Below are positions 19,633-30,682 of a stretch of 64,000 nucleotides of DNA, piece by piece. A program made the translations under genes and the position numbers. Each line of letters opens with the position of its first letter. The stretch's first letter is position 1. The notes under the pieces are model-generated. The model searched no databases. It was not told where the DNA came from and saw only the letters and a list, made by a program, of their open reading frames with translations. The DNA comes from Bacteroidota bacterium (GTDB lineage: Bacteria > Bacteroidota > Bacteroidia > AKYH767-A > OLB10), in NCBI GenBank assembly GCA_016721435.1, contig JADKIC010000010.1, positions 62,001 through 126,000 of the forward strand. Direction: 5' to 3'.

Positions 19633-19680
19633 TCCGGAGAACTTGACTCTTTTAAAATTAGTTCAAAAGTAATATATGCA

Positions 19681-21260
19681 ATGAATCAAACGCAAGTCCT
19701 TCCTCTACCTTTACTGATTGGTGTATTGCTGCTTATTTCGCCGTTTGCCTTTAGTCAGCTGATGACAAATAGCAATGTTGGAATTACGATCAATGCATCA
19801 ACACAACTGACAGTAAAAGGAGATGTGCAAAATGTAGGGACATCCACCATTACTAATTCCGGCACTATTGACCTGAATGGAAACTGGATCAATAATTCAA
19901 CCAATAACTGCTTTGGAATTTCACAGGGAACCGTTATTTTCAACGGAGCGAATCAAACCATTGGGGGGAGCAGTTCAACTTTGTTTAATCATCTGACACT
20001 TGCAGGAACAGGCATTAAGACGTTGTTGGTGAACACCACGGCCGGCGGAGGAAATGTTGCACCGACAGGTGTTTTAGCTTTAGGTGCACTGCCCTTACAG
20101 TTGAATTCAAAATCGCTCACAATTACCAATCCTACCCCGCTTGCAATAACACGTACCACTGGTCTTATAGAATCGGAGTCCGTTCCTGCATTGGGATATG
20201 GGGTCGTGCAATGGAATATCGGCACAGCTGCTGCCGGCAATAATTTTATTATACCTTTTGGAATAGTTTCACCTGCAGCATACATCCCCTTGAATATAAA
20301 TATAACAACAGCGGGTGCAGGTGCCACAGGATTTATCAGTGCAGCAACTTATCCTACTAACGTTACTGCGACTCCGAATAATCGCCCTTTACCAACAGGA
20401 GTACCCTCGCTGAATGATATTTCGGGAACCGAGAATGCCAGTAAGGTAATTGATCGGTATTGGATAATGGGTGCTCAGAACTATTCGACACTTCCTGTTT
20501 CTACACTGCTGTTTCGCTATCGTGAGTCGGAATGGGATGCTACCGGTGGAAGTACTAATCTTATCACAGAAGCCGAATTGCGTGCTCAAAAATACGACGG
20601 GTTTGTATGGAGTAATCCTACTCTAGGATTAGTCAGTACTGCTTTAAATACAGTAACCGTTACCAATGTAAATGCCTACAATAACTTATGGACTTTGGTG
20701 GCAAACAGTTCACCACTGCCCATCGAATTACTCTCTTTTACTGCTACTCCAACAGGAACGCAACATGTCCTTTGTCAATGGGTAACTGCCAGTGAACAAA
20801 ACAATGACTTCTTTACTGTTGAGAGAAGTGTTGATGGTCTGAATTTCGAAAAAGTAGGCATCGTGGATGGAGCCGGCAACTCAAACGGATATTTGAATTA
20901 TACGTTTACTGATCAAGAGCCCTATAAGGCGTTTCCTATTACCGGTTGAAGCAAACCGATTTTGATGGCCGGTTTTCGTACTCGGAAATTGTTGCTGTGA
21001 ATTTTTCAGGCTTGAGTTTTATGATCTATCCGAATCCAGCAACTGAGAATTTGTTTCTTGTTTGTCATGCCACTTCTAAACAAGAAATCAGGATAAAAAT
21101 GATAGATATTTGTGGGAGATTAATTAAACAGCGTACAGAAACAGCGGAAGAAGGTGAGAATCTTTATCAAATGGATTTAGGGAATTGCGCAAAAGGAATG
21201 TATCAGATGATCATACTTCAGAAAAATAATAGTACAATGTTAAAAGTACTGGTGAAATAG
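19681..21260 (+). CDS. T9SS cargo protein with C-terminal sorting domain, one frameshift
   Basis: A secreted protein of about 525 residues. After a signal peptide (F-A-F-S-Q) comes a beta-rich Thr/Asn-rich region. The segment P-L-P-I-E-L-L-S-F-T-A and V-E-R-S-V-D-G-L-N-F-E follows, as is usual just before the sorting domain of such proteins. The frame breaks near 20923. The next frame reads G-V-S-Y-Y-R-L-K-Q-T-D-F-D-G, a hallmark of this family, then the type A sorting domain (Y-P-N-P-A-T-E-N, D-I-C-G-R, G-M-Y-Q-M-I-I). The product is expected on the cell surface. No enzymatic domain is recognised. Confidence 0.85.
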
Positions 21261-21288
21261 AATTATTGTATTTATTCGAAATATTGAG

Positions 21289-24107
21289 CTATAGTTTAAT
21301 GATTTTACATACACTTGTACGATTATCTTTAAAAAGTACATGTAAAAAGTAAACTCCATTTGATCTTTCTGATAGGTCAAAATGAACTATTTCTTCTTCA
21401 TTATTGATCTTGTTTTCGATTTTTCTTCCGGTAAAGTCAAAGAGTGTCAACTCCTGCATTAATGCATGATCAGCAGTTCTGACAAAAATGGATTTAGACA
21501 CAGGGTTAGGATAAACCAGTAATTGTGTGTAGCCGGCAAGTGGAGAGGTGATGCCGGCCGGAATGGTGAAGATGCTTGTGCTATGATTGGTTTTAACAGG
21601 TGTATTGTAATCAAAATAAATATCAGCACGGTTAACGATCGAATCTCCGGGTACAAGTTGTAGTTTCGGACGAATACGATATGCGATGAAACCATGACTT
21701 TCCCTTTCGTTGGTAGTACTATCCGGTAGAAGGATGTTTTTAAATTGTACTACCAATATATTCCCTTCGATTATATAAGGAATCCCATTGTGAGAACTCC
21801 CGATCCATTCAAAGGAAGAAAGGTCGGCATTTATAGGCAGCGTATCGGCAATGACCACCTTAAATGCAGTATCATTTCCAATGTTTTGAAAATGGACAAT
21901 ATATTTAAAAGAAAGATTGCTGTCCAGTTCGGTGATAGGAATGGTAGAAGGGCGATTGGATTCTTTGTAGTTCGGATCCAGACTCGTTGTAGTAATTGAA
22001 AAGGTGGTGTCAAAATTATCAGAAGGATAATTATCGGGCTGACTCACACCACTTGGCTGAATTTCTGAATAGAAAAATGCGGTATCTCCGTTCTGTATCG
22101 TGGTATCGGCAATGAAATCTGCTGTTACAACTAATTTTTCAAATGGTTTTAAAACCGGCATGGACCAAATGATACTATCGGAAGTGATATTCCAGGGTGT
22201 GATGGAAGATGTTTGATAATGGAGCATACCTGAATTAAATTTAAGAAGGAGTGTGCTCATGGCACTCAAGGTCCCCTTGTTCTTAACAACAAAAGTGATT
22301 CTGGAGGGATTTCCCGGTCGTAATCTGCTTGAAATGATATTCACATTAAAGTCGTAGATGAAATTTTCAGGAGTAAAGAAAAAATTATTTCCGGTATCTT
22401 TTGGATTAAAATCATTGAGCAGCACCGGAATATTATTCGGGACGCTGCTGTTGAAGTTGGTGGAATTATTTGTTTTTATGTTATAGAATCCCGAATCACA
22501 ATTTATCGTATATCGGCCAAGTCCATCACTGAGAGTAATGTAGTCAGTGGAGTCGAGGTAGACGACATGGTTGGGAACACGACTGTCAACAGAGTCGATA
22601 AGAATATTGCTATTTAAATCGGCTATCAGATTACCTTGAACAGAGTACTTGTTAAATTTTAATTGGTATTTGGCAAGAGCGAAGCCACCATTAGGTGAAG
22701 AAATAAAATTTACAGGTATTTCATTTAAGGAATAATTTATTTCCTGCGTTGGGTATTGCATAAAGTAAAGTATGCTGTCTTCTATTAAGTGCATGTTCCT
22801 GGCATAATCACTGGATTGAAGTGGAATATTTGTTGTAATATTTCCGGTGGAATCAAAAGTAAGTAGCTGATAAAGGCCTATAGGTTCAAAGGGGTCAATG
22901 GGTGTTTCTAATTCTGGGAAATTGAAATTGTTAAAACCTGGATTAATTCTCCCATTAAAGTGCAAAAGCAGTTCGTTTTTGGAGGTAAATTGATTGGAAA
23001 AGGGCTGATTTGTAAGAAAATTGCAATTAGAACCCCCGTTAACATATTGAGCCCATTTGTTCCATATAAGTTGGAATTGCGGAGTGAATTTAGCAGCAAG
23101 ATCACCTGACCCATAAATTGTACCATCAGGATGCAAAGAATCTATGACTAAAGTATTAGGTTGGGTTAAGGAATAAGAACCGTTTAGTATTATATTATAA
23201 GCTCGGTCGAAAGAAACTTGAAAAATACTATTAACAGGAAAGATGAGGTGATGAATTAAGTTGAAAGAGCTATCCAGCATTCCAATAAAGTGGCATTGGC
23301 CGGGAGACATGATTTGCAATCCGCCCGGATCAATATCATGACTTAATAGGGTAAAACCCTTAACTAGAAATTTTCCGGAAGTGTCAATTCCGCAAATGAA
23401 TATTCCCCGATTATAATTTGCAGGTGAATTGGTAAAAGAACTCTAGTGGTTATTAAATTTAATGCACTATCTAATATCAACACCCCATAACCATTATTAT
23501 AATTTAGGGTTGAAAAAATTAATCGGTTTTTATTGTCGAGAAATATTCCATTGATATATTCTAAATAATAAGGTGATACACTTCCGGGATAAGTATTACG
23601 ATGTATGAGATCGCCATTGCTATTTAGTTTAAATATGGTAACGACTTCATTTAAGTTAGTAGTTACGCCACTTGAATCAAAGTCCCAATGACCAGTTACC
23701 CTTGTTGCTATATATACATTTTTCGCAGAATCGGAGACCAAATAACTCGAATAGAACAGTTGGTCATATGTAGAGTCAGTCAAATTCTTATTGAACGGTC
23801 TGACAAAAAGCACCTTGCCATATCTTGAAATCCGAATAATGAAAGTTTTATAACCTATTTTCACTGTATCGTTTCCTGCAACAAATATTGATGAATCAGG
23901 ATAGGCAGAACCGATTCCAAAATAACTTCCATCAGAAAGTACGGTTGATCCATACAAGCGACAGGTAGTAAAATTGGCAAGAGAATCTGCCTTTCCGGTA
24001 AATAACCATTCCAGTCTGTTTTGAGAAAAGCAGTTATGGGTTAATAAGAAGATCAGAAGGTATACGATCTTCATTCCCTTATAAAATGTATTCAACATAT
24101 TTTTCAC
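21289..24107 (-). CDS. Large T9SS cargo protein with DUF7619-like and sorting domains, one frameshift
   Basis: About 938 residues once joined. The N-terminal fragment (24107-23440) has a signal peptide (H-N-C-F-S-Q) and beta-propeller-like repeats describing D-S-x-x-N-V-Y-I strands. The frame breaks near 23440, and the next frame runs through S-F-T-N-S-P-A-N-Y-N-R-G-I-F-I-C. The second half has a SpaA/Ig-like turn, a conserved repeat domain of the DUF7619 type (Y-I-V-H-F-Q-N-I-G-N-D-T-A, N-R-A-D-I-Y-F-D-Y-N-T-P-V) and a type A sorting domain (Y-P-N-P-V-S-K-S, D-F-T-G-R-K). The role is unknown. It converges with the preceding cargo gene, only 28 bp between stops. Confidence 0.82.
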
Positions 24108-24179
24108 GTAGGATAAATCAATCCGGAATTAAAAGATGTACATGGTGGTTACATTCATTGGTAGTATCAAAAGTAAAAA

Positions 24180-24213
24180 GAAAACGGGTAATATTAACTT
24201 ATTACCCGTTTTC
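24180..24213 (-). terminator. Intrinsic terminator after the 24233-25885 gene
   Basis: A 13-bp perfect stem (GAAAACGGGTAAT with its complement at 24201-24213) has an 8-base loop. On the minus strand it is followed by the T-rich TTTTTACTTTTG. It isolates this gene from the next cargo gene. Confidence 0.85.
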
Positions 24214-24232
24214 TTTTAAAGAGGAAGGAAGT

Positions 24233-25885
24233 TTATTGTAGGAGAATTTTTTCATTCCAAATGGTAGCGTCTTGTTGAATTTGCAAAATATATAAGCCCG
24301 GTTGAAAATGTTCGAGATTTAAATTCAGTGTTTGTTCTCCGCTTTTAAGTGGAATAGTTTCATCTGATATTATTCTTCCTTCAGAGGTAAACAGTTTTAA
24401 TCTGCCATTTGTATCAGTTGTTGTACTTAACTTAATGTTGATATTTCCGGAGGCAGGATTGGGGTATACGGAGAGATGGTTTTCTGCAGTCTCATTATCA
24501 CTCATGCGATTTCCATTTGAAGCACCTACAGAGGTATAAATGCTGTAAGTTTTCTTTGGAGAAGTTAAGGGATTAAGGAGGTTAAACGAATAAAAGATAC
24601 GGTTGGAACTTTTGATCGCAATATCAGCGGAGGTAAAAGACTGTGTTAAATTAGAGGTTGTCGTTTTGTCATTCCATTGTCGGCTGCCATTGGATAATAT
24701 TTTGGATACCAAAACCCCTTGTTCAGTTGTGGTAATTCCTCCCGAAGTATAGGTGGAATCATAATCTCCAATAACGTAAATATCATTTGTGATTCCTTTA
24801 ACGGCTTTTTTCACAACAAAATTAATATTTGGATTATTAAAAATGCCTTTTGATACATTAATGCTTCCTGTAACATTGTTGAGTGAAATATACCTGCATG
24901 GCTGACCTGAAACTATACTGAGAATCTCCAGAGATGAACCGGTGAAGACCTGGTTACTAAATAGAAAATCCTCATTAATTCTTCTAATCCATAACCTATT
25001 ACCATTAACATCATTGTATTTAGCAAAGAATACTCGATTTGCCCCGGTAGTTGTTAAATAATCACCTGTTATAATGATATCGTTATTCGCATCGATGGTC
25101 AAGTCTTTGATTTCATCATATAAAATTGCACTAGAGGCGTCAAAAACACGATTCCAGGTTTGGGTTAGGTTTGAATCGTATTTGGCAATGAACATATCTA
25201 TTTTGTTGCCCGCGGTTACATCGTTTTTGCCTCCGATATAGAGAATCCCGCCACTGTAATGTACTTTGTTTATAGTTTCAGTACTTCCATTGCCATTATT
25301 ATAAAGAAGAGAATTTAATAATTGCCCGTTTGATTTTGAGTAATTTAATACTCTGGCATCATTTCCAGAAGTCAGTGAAACTAATATTCCGGAGGAAGGG
25401 CCATCGGTAATCATGCCACCTCTTTCACTCGAATTTACATTTACAACCGAATAAATAGATTCCCATTTCTTTGAAAGGTTTAAATCATACTTCTGGACGC
25501 AGATGTCATTATCAAATGGTGTTGATGCCTTTTTTATATCCAGTAACACATAAAGAGAACCGGAAATGACTTCCATGTCAATGATAGGCTGGATGGTGTA
25601 TGCCGGACTCGATAATGTAATTAATTTTTTTGCATTGATTGTTCCGCCGCCTTTATCCACTTTCCATATCCAATATCCTGTTTTTGCAGTATTGGCAACA
25701 TAATAACGGGATGCCCAGTATGTATTGCCAGCGTTGTCAAACGTACAAACAGTTGCTTCATCAGCTACTGTATCATTGTTGTTTATTATGGTCGTCATCG
25801 ACCAACTTTGTGCATTGCTGCTATTCGTTAATGTTGTCGCTAGGATCAGCGAAATAAATATCAGTAAGTATTTTTTATGATGCAT
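24233..25885 (-). CDS. T9SS cargo protein with beta-propeller-like repeats and sorting domain
   Basis: An intact 550-residue secreted protein. The signal peptide ends S-N-A-Q-S. About ten repeats of the form I-x-G-D-Y-D-S or I-I-T-G-D-Y-L, W-x-R-x-I-N and G-G-x-x-D (SBBP/delta-60-like propeller blades) cover residues 30-460. The type A sorting domain closes it (V-Y-P-N-P-A-S-G-N-I, G-L-Y-I-L-Q-I). No catalytic motif is seen. The paralogous style of the gene at 21289-24107 suggests related surface proteins. On the minus strand, TTG-N19-TAAATTG in the upstream 70 bp may be its promoter. Confidence 0.85.
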   Translation of the reverse strand: MHHKKYLLIFISLILATTLTNSSNAQSWSMTTIINNNDTVADEATVCTFDNAGNTYWASRYYVANTAKTGYWIWKVDKGGGTINAKKLITLSSPAYTIQPIIDMEVISGSLYVLLDIKKASTPFDNDICVQKYDLNLSKKWESIYSVVNVNSSERGGMITDGPSSGILVSLTSGNDARVLNYSKSNGQLLNSLLYNNGNGSTETINKVHYSGGILYIGGKNDVTAGNKIDMFIAKYDSNLTQTWNRVFDASSAILYDEIKDLTIDANNDIIITGDYLTTTGANRVFFAKYNDVNGNRLWIRRINEDFLFSNQVFTGSSLEILSIVSGQPCRYISLNNVTGSINVSKGIFNNPNINFVVKKAVKGITNDIYVIGDYDSTYTSGGITTTEQGVLVSKILSNGSRQWNDKTTTSNLTQSFTSADIAIKSSNRIFYSFNLLNPLTSPKKTYSIYTSVGASNGNRMSDNETAENHLSVYPNPASGNINIKLSTTTDTNGRLKLFTSEGRIISDETIPLKSGEQTLNLNLEHFQPGLYILQIQQDATIWNEKILLQ

Positions 25886-26100
25886 GGTTGTTTAGTTTTT
25901 TGTGTGAACGCAATTTAGGTATTATTTTTTAAAGACCAAGGATAAATCCAATATTTGAAAAAGGGATTAAGTATAGATTTTCTTGTATTTAACTGTGTTT
26001 TTTGAGAAGTAGTATTCCTGGCGAATCCGATCAAAGGCCAATTTTCTAATGGATTTAATAAGACAAAGTCCCGTATTCTTACTATTAAGTCAGGATGATT

Positions 26101-26134
26101 TTGGTCGGATTTTCCTGATTATTGCTTAACTTTG
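26101..26134 (+). promoter_or_regulatory. Promoter of the aconitase gene
   Basis: TTG at 26101-26103 and TAACTTTG at 26127-26134 with a 23-bp spacer fit the phylum consensus. The leader would be about 260 bases. Confidence 0.65.
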
Positions 26135-26293
26135 CAACACGATTAATCTTCTCTATGCATTGTAGGTTACTTAAATTAAAATCAAACTTTTTTGTAACTT
26201 AAGTAATTCATATTCATAATATTAATTCGCTATTACGATCATCAGATGATTACCAAAACATCAAACTCAACCCCTAACAAAACCTTAATCCCC

Positions 26294-26390
26294 AACTCTA
26301 AATTCTTAACTCATAATTCTAAATTCTAAATTCTCAACTCATAATTCTGAATTCTGAATTCTTAATTCTTAATTCTTAATTCTTAATTCC
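26294..26390. repeat. Heptamer-type simple repeat, including (AATTCTT)4
   Basis: Degenerate 7-bp words (AATTCTA, AATTCTG, AATTCTT) fill the tract, and 26357-26384 is four perfect copies of AATTCTT. It lies immediately before acn. Confidence 0.85.
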
Positions 26391-26400
26391 ATTAAGCCCT

Positions 26401-28667
26401 ATGATATTCGACCTCGACATGATCCGGAAGGTTTACAGTGCCTTCCCTGCAAAAGTAGAAGCAGCCCGTAAACTCACCGGCAAACCACTCACGCTTTCAG
26501 AGAAAATCCTTTATACTCATCTTTCAGAGCAATTGCCGTCCAAGCCTTTCGAACGTGGTACCCACTATGTAGATTTTAATCCGGACCGAGTGGCGATGCA
26601 GGATGCTACTGCTCAAATGGCACTCCTTCAGTTCATGCAGGCTGGTCGACCGAAAGTGGCTGTTCCTTCTACTGTGCATTGCGATCACCTCATTCAGGCG
26701 GAAACCGGTGCTATAGCAGATTTAAATAAGGCGCTTGATAAAAATAAAGAAGTTTTTAATTTCCTTTCTTCTGTCTCTAATAAATACGGTATTGGTTTCT
26801 GGAAGCCGGGTGCAGGTATTATTCATCAGGTGATACTGGAGAATTATGCATTTCCGGGTGGAATGATGATCGGTACTGATAGCCATACCGTGAATGCCGG
26901 CGGACTTGGAATGATTGCCATTGGAGTAGGTGGAGCTGATGCCTGTGATGTGATGGCAGGATTGCCATGGGAACTTAAATTTCCAAAACTTATCGGTGTG
27001 AAATTGACCGGCAAAATGAGTGGATGGACTTCTGCAAAAGACGTCATACTGAAAGTAGCGGGTATCCTCACTGTGAAAGGTGGAACAGATGCTATCGTGG
27101 AATATTTTGGTCCGGGTGCTGATAGTATCTCCTGTACAGGAAAAGGTACTATCTGCAACATGGGTGCTGAAATAGGCGCTACTACTTCTATTTTCTCTTA
27201 TGATGAAAAGATGGCTTCCTACCTGCGGGGCACCAGTCGCAAAGATGTAGCAGATCTGGCGGATACCATTCATGAACATCTCCGTGGTGACGAAGAAGTG
27301 TATGCTAATCCTGAAAAATATTTCGATCAGGTAATAGAGATTAACCTCAGCGAACTTGAACCACATATCAACGGACCTTTTACTCCTGATCTGGCCTGGC
27401 CACTCAGTAAATTCGCCGATGCGGTGAAGGAGAACGGATGGCCTGCAACACTTGAAGTGGGATTGATAGGTTCATGTACCAATTCTTCCTATGAAGATAT
27501 TTCCCGTGCTGCTTCTCTTGCCAAACAAGCCGTTGATAGCGGAATCAAGGCAAAGAGTGAATTTACCATCACTCCCGGTTCTGAATTGGTGCGTTTTACG
27601 ATTGAGAGAGATGGCTTCCTCGATACATTTGATAAAATGGGTGGTGTAGTTCTCGCCAATGCCTGCGGACCTTGTATTGGGCAATGGGCGCGTCATACGA
27701 CTGATCCTACTCGCAAAAATTCGATCATCACTTCTTTCAACCGAAATTTTGCAAAAAGAAACGATGGTAACCCGAATACACATGCCTTCGTTGCATCTCC
27801 CGAAATTGTAACTGCCCTCGCTATTGCCGGTGATCTCACTTTTAATCCGATGACGGATACGCTGACCAATGACAAAGGTGAGCAAGTAAAGTTGAAAGAA
27901 CCACAAGGTCCTGAATTACCGCCGAATGGTTTTGCGGTAGAGGATGCCGGATTTCAGGCACCCGCAGCTGATGGAAGCATGGTGAAGATTGATGTGAGTC
28001 CTACGAGCGATCGTTTGCAATTGCTTGATCCGTTTCCGGCATGGGAAGGTGTTGATTTGAAAGGGTTGAAGCTGCTCATTAAAGCGAAAGGTAAATGTAC
28101 AACTGATCATATATCGATGGCCGGTCCATGGTTGAAATATCGCGGACATCTCGATAATATCAGCAACAATATGTTGATCGGAGCCCTCAATTTTTTCAAT
28201 GAGAAAACAGATAGTGTAAAAAATCAACTTACCGGAACGTATGATGCCGTTCCTGCCGTTCAGCGACAGTACAAAGCAATGGGAATAGGTTCCATCGTCG
28301 TGGGAGATGAGAATTACGGAGAAGGTTCTTCCCGTGAGCATGCTGCAATGGAACCCCGTCATCTCGGTGTTCGCGCCATCCTCGTGAAATCATTTGCACG
28401 TATTCATGAAACGAATTTGAAGAACAGGGAATGCTCGCCCTCACATTCGCGAATAAAGAAGACTATGCGAAAGTGCTGGAAGATGATGTGATCGATATTC
28501 TAGGCTTAACCACCTTTGCACCCGGTCAGCCACTCACCGTTCGTTTAAATCATAAGGATGGTACGAGCGATGATATTAAAGTGAATCATACTTATAACGA
28601 GAATCAAATCGAATGGTTCAAAGCAGGTGGTGCATTGAATATTATCCGTTCGCAGGTAGGAGCTTAG
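26401..28667 (+). CDS. Aconitate hydratase (mitochondrial type), one frameshift
   Basis: Aconitase isomerises citrate to isocitrate in the TCA cycle using a [4Fe-4S] cluster. The sequence has the substrate loop C-D-H-L-I, G-T-D-S-H-T (after G-G-M-M-I), the cluster cysteines in G-S-C-T-N-S-S and A-C-G-P-C-I-G-Q, and the swivel-domain [13 protein letters not shown]. The frame breaks near 28427. The next frame supplies Q-G-M-L-A-L-T-F and the C-terminal part, ending at 28667. The joined length of about 755 residues fits the mitochondrial-type family. It stands alone, with its own promoter. Confidence 0.94.
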
Positions 28668-28770
28668 CATTGCTCCTTGCTTCTTGCTGCTGGCTACTTG
28701 CTTTTTTAGCTTTCTTGCTTGCTTTTTTTGTGCGAATTGAGGTTTAAGTATTATAATTAGAAAATTTTGT

Positions 28771-28815
28771 CCCCCAATGTAGCCGCGTCTACATGTAACG
28801 CGGCTACATTGGGGG
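28771..28815. repeat. 18-bp perfect inverted repeat leading into the tandem array
   Basis: CCCCCAATGTAGCCGCGT (28771-28788) is exactly complementary to 28798-28815. The 9-base centre CTACATGTA contains the palindrome TACATGTA. The right arm is the first unit of the tandem array, so the left arm is an inverted unit. Confidence 0.9.
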
Positions 28816-28965
28816 GATCTTTGTAACGCCGGCTACATTGGGGGGATCTTTTGTAACGCGGCTACATTGGGGGGAACCGTTGTAACGCGGCGACAATATG
28901 GGGAACTGCTGTAACGCGCAACCATTGGGTGGTCTTTTGTAACGCAGCTATATTGTCGAGGGTAA
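28794..28965. repeat. Six-copy 29-bp tandem repeat (TGTAACGCGGCTACATTGGG...)
   Basis: The word TGTAACG recurs at 28794, 28822, 28852, 28881, 28910 and 28939, giving periods of 28, 30, 29, 29 and 29 bp. The unit reads TGTAACGCGGCTACATTGGG followed by GGGATCTT. The first three units are almost identical and the later ones drift. There are no unique spacers, so it is not CRISPR. Confidence 0.92.
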
Positions 28966-29010
28966 AATTTTCAATTACATGTTATTTAAACAATTAAACT
29001 AAGTTGTATC

Positions 29011-29033
29011 TTTCAAGTCCAACAGACTTGAAA
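29011..29033 (+). promoter_or_regulatory. 9-bp hairpin just before the monooxygenase gene
   Basis: TTTCAAGTC (29011-29019) and GACTTGAAA (29025-29033) are perfectly complementary with a 5-base loop, ending 11 bp before the start codon. It could be an operator or a 5' UTR hairpin. A TATCTTTC box overlaps its left edge (29007-29014). Confidence 0.4.
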
Positions 29034-29044
29034 AAAGATAACTC

Positions 29045-30612
29045 TTGAAAAAAATCTACGCACTCTTTTTATTTTGCATGCTCACATCTGCATTGTATGC
29101 ACAGACAATTCCAACCTGGTCGGAGAATATTGCCTGTATCCTATACACCCGATGTACTTCTTGTCATAATCCTTTGGGTATTGCGCCTTTTTCACTGGTA
29201 GATTATGCCAATGCTTCGGGAGCCGCTGCTGGTATTTACGATGCTGTTATCAATAACCGAATGCCACCCTGGCCGCCGGACCCCACTTATAGGTCATTTG
29301 CACATGAAAAGAATCTGACCCCGCAGGAGAAACAACTAATCATTGATTGGGTGAGTAATGGTACTCCATTGGGGAATCCCGGTAATGCGCCGGTACCTCC
29401 GGTATATACGAATTCGGAAGTGATTCAAAACCCCGACCTGACGGTGCGTATGCCGGTGTATACAATTCCTCCTATCAGTTCCGATTTATACCGGTGTTTT
29501 GCAATACCTTCCAATACGACCATTGATCAGTTTATCACCGGAGTAGAAGTGGTACCGGGCAATCGACAGGTGGTACACCATGTGTTGGTTTTTCAAGATA
29601 CCGCAAATACCACTTTGATTCTCGATAGTCTTGATCCGGCACCCGGTTACAATGGTTTTGGTGGTGTAGGAAGTAACTCCGCTAAATTGGTCGGAATTTG
29701 GGTGCCCGGAGCTGAACCGGTCTTTCAGCCCTTAGGTATGGGACTTTCTATTCCTGCAGGCAGCACAATTATTTTCCAGGTACATTATCCTGTGGGTTCA
29801 TCTTTTCAGCAGGATTCAACGAAAGTAAATTTTGAAATGACACCCGTCCCTACGACGAGAGAGGTAACGGTAGCGCCTATACTTAATCATGGGGCACAAC
29901 TGACCAATGGTCCCCTTTTCATACCAGCGGATTCTACACGGACTTTTTATTCACAACTCACCACACCTTTTAATTTGACGTTATTGTCCGTCGCACCCCA
30001 TATGCACTTGATTGGACGAAGTATAAAATCCTGGGCGGTAACTTTGCTTAATGATACCATTCCTTTTATAGATATCCCCGAATGGAATTTTATGTGGCAG
30101 GGAAATTATCAATTCCGCCAGCCTTTGAAGATTCCGGCTCTATCATCCTTTCATGGTGAAGCATTTTATGATAATACTGTCAATAATCCATTAAATCCAA
30201 GTATTCCTCCGCAGGATGTTAGTCAGGAGAAGCCACCACCGATGAAATGATGCTGATTTATTTTTATTTCCTCACTTATCAACCGGGAGATGAAAATATT
30301 ATCATAGATACTTCTACAGTGATCAATACATACAATAACTGTAATTTTGTGACTGCTTTAAGTGAAGTCCCCGAAGAGCTCCTCGTCAACTTTTATCCGA
30401 ATCCGGCTTCCGGAAAGGTGATTGTGGATTTACCGGCAGGGGGCGTTGATGACATTCGCATGGTTGATATGTCCGGCAGTTTGATTTGGAGAAAAGACAA
30501 AACAACAGGTGATTTTGAGCTCTCTCTGGAGGGCTATAAGAATGGGCTCTATGAATTGCTGTTTCTGAAAGAAGGTGTTCTAAGCAGAAAGTCCTTGCTT
30601 ATAGCACAATGA
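29045..30612 (+). CDS. Cytochrome c / copper type II monooxygenase-like T9SS protein, one frameshift
   Basis: A secreted protein of about 522 residues. The signal peptide (A-L-Y-A-Q) is followed by a small cytochrome-like haem site C37-T-S-C40-H41. Next is a domain like peptidylglycine/dopamine monooxygenases with all copper ligands: H178-H179 in V-V-H-H-V-L-V-F, H247 in Q-V-H-Y-P, H319-M-H321, and a Met in G-E-A-T-T-D-E-M-M that lies in the second frame after the break near 30222. The end is a type A sorting domain (Y-P-N-P-A-S-G-K). Such enzymes hydroxylate a substrate with O2 and two coppers. The substrate is unknown. The start is TTG. Confidence 0.82.
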
Positions 30613-30682
30613 ATGACAATGTATTGACACTTGCTGTGTAATTGAAGATCAACTTTCAGGCGACTTTTCTACTTTTACAAAT

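Larger units (their letters stand above)
25886..26400. other. 515-bp divergent spacer with acn promoter and heptamer repeats
   Basis: No gene is supported. It holds the acn promoter (26101-26134) and, in the resulting leader, a 100-bp tract of AATTCTx heptamers. Confidence 0.7.
28668..29044. other. 377-bp spacer with tandem repeats
   Basis: No gene is supported. A low-complexity TTGCTTCTTGCTGCTGG-like stretch (28670-28730) follows the aconitase stop, then the 29-bp tandem repeat (28794-28965), then a hairpin at 29011-29033. Confidence 0.7.

Noticed and set aside
26722..27366. 214-codon open frame on the minus strand
   Set aside because: It lies wholly inside aconitase, has no family features, and is a shadow of the conserved plus-strand frame.
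28794..28965. CRISPR array
   Set aside because: The units are contiguous at a 28-30 bp period with no unique spacers, and no cas gene is nearby.
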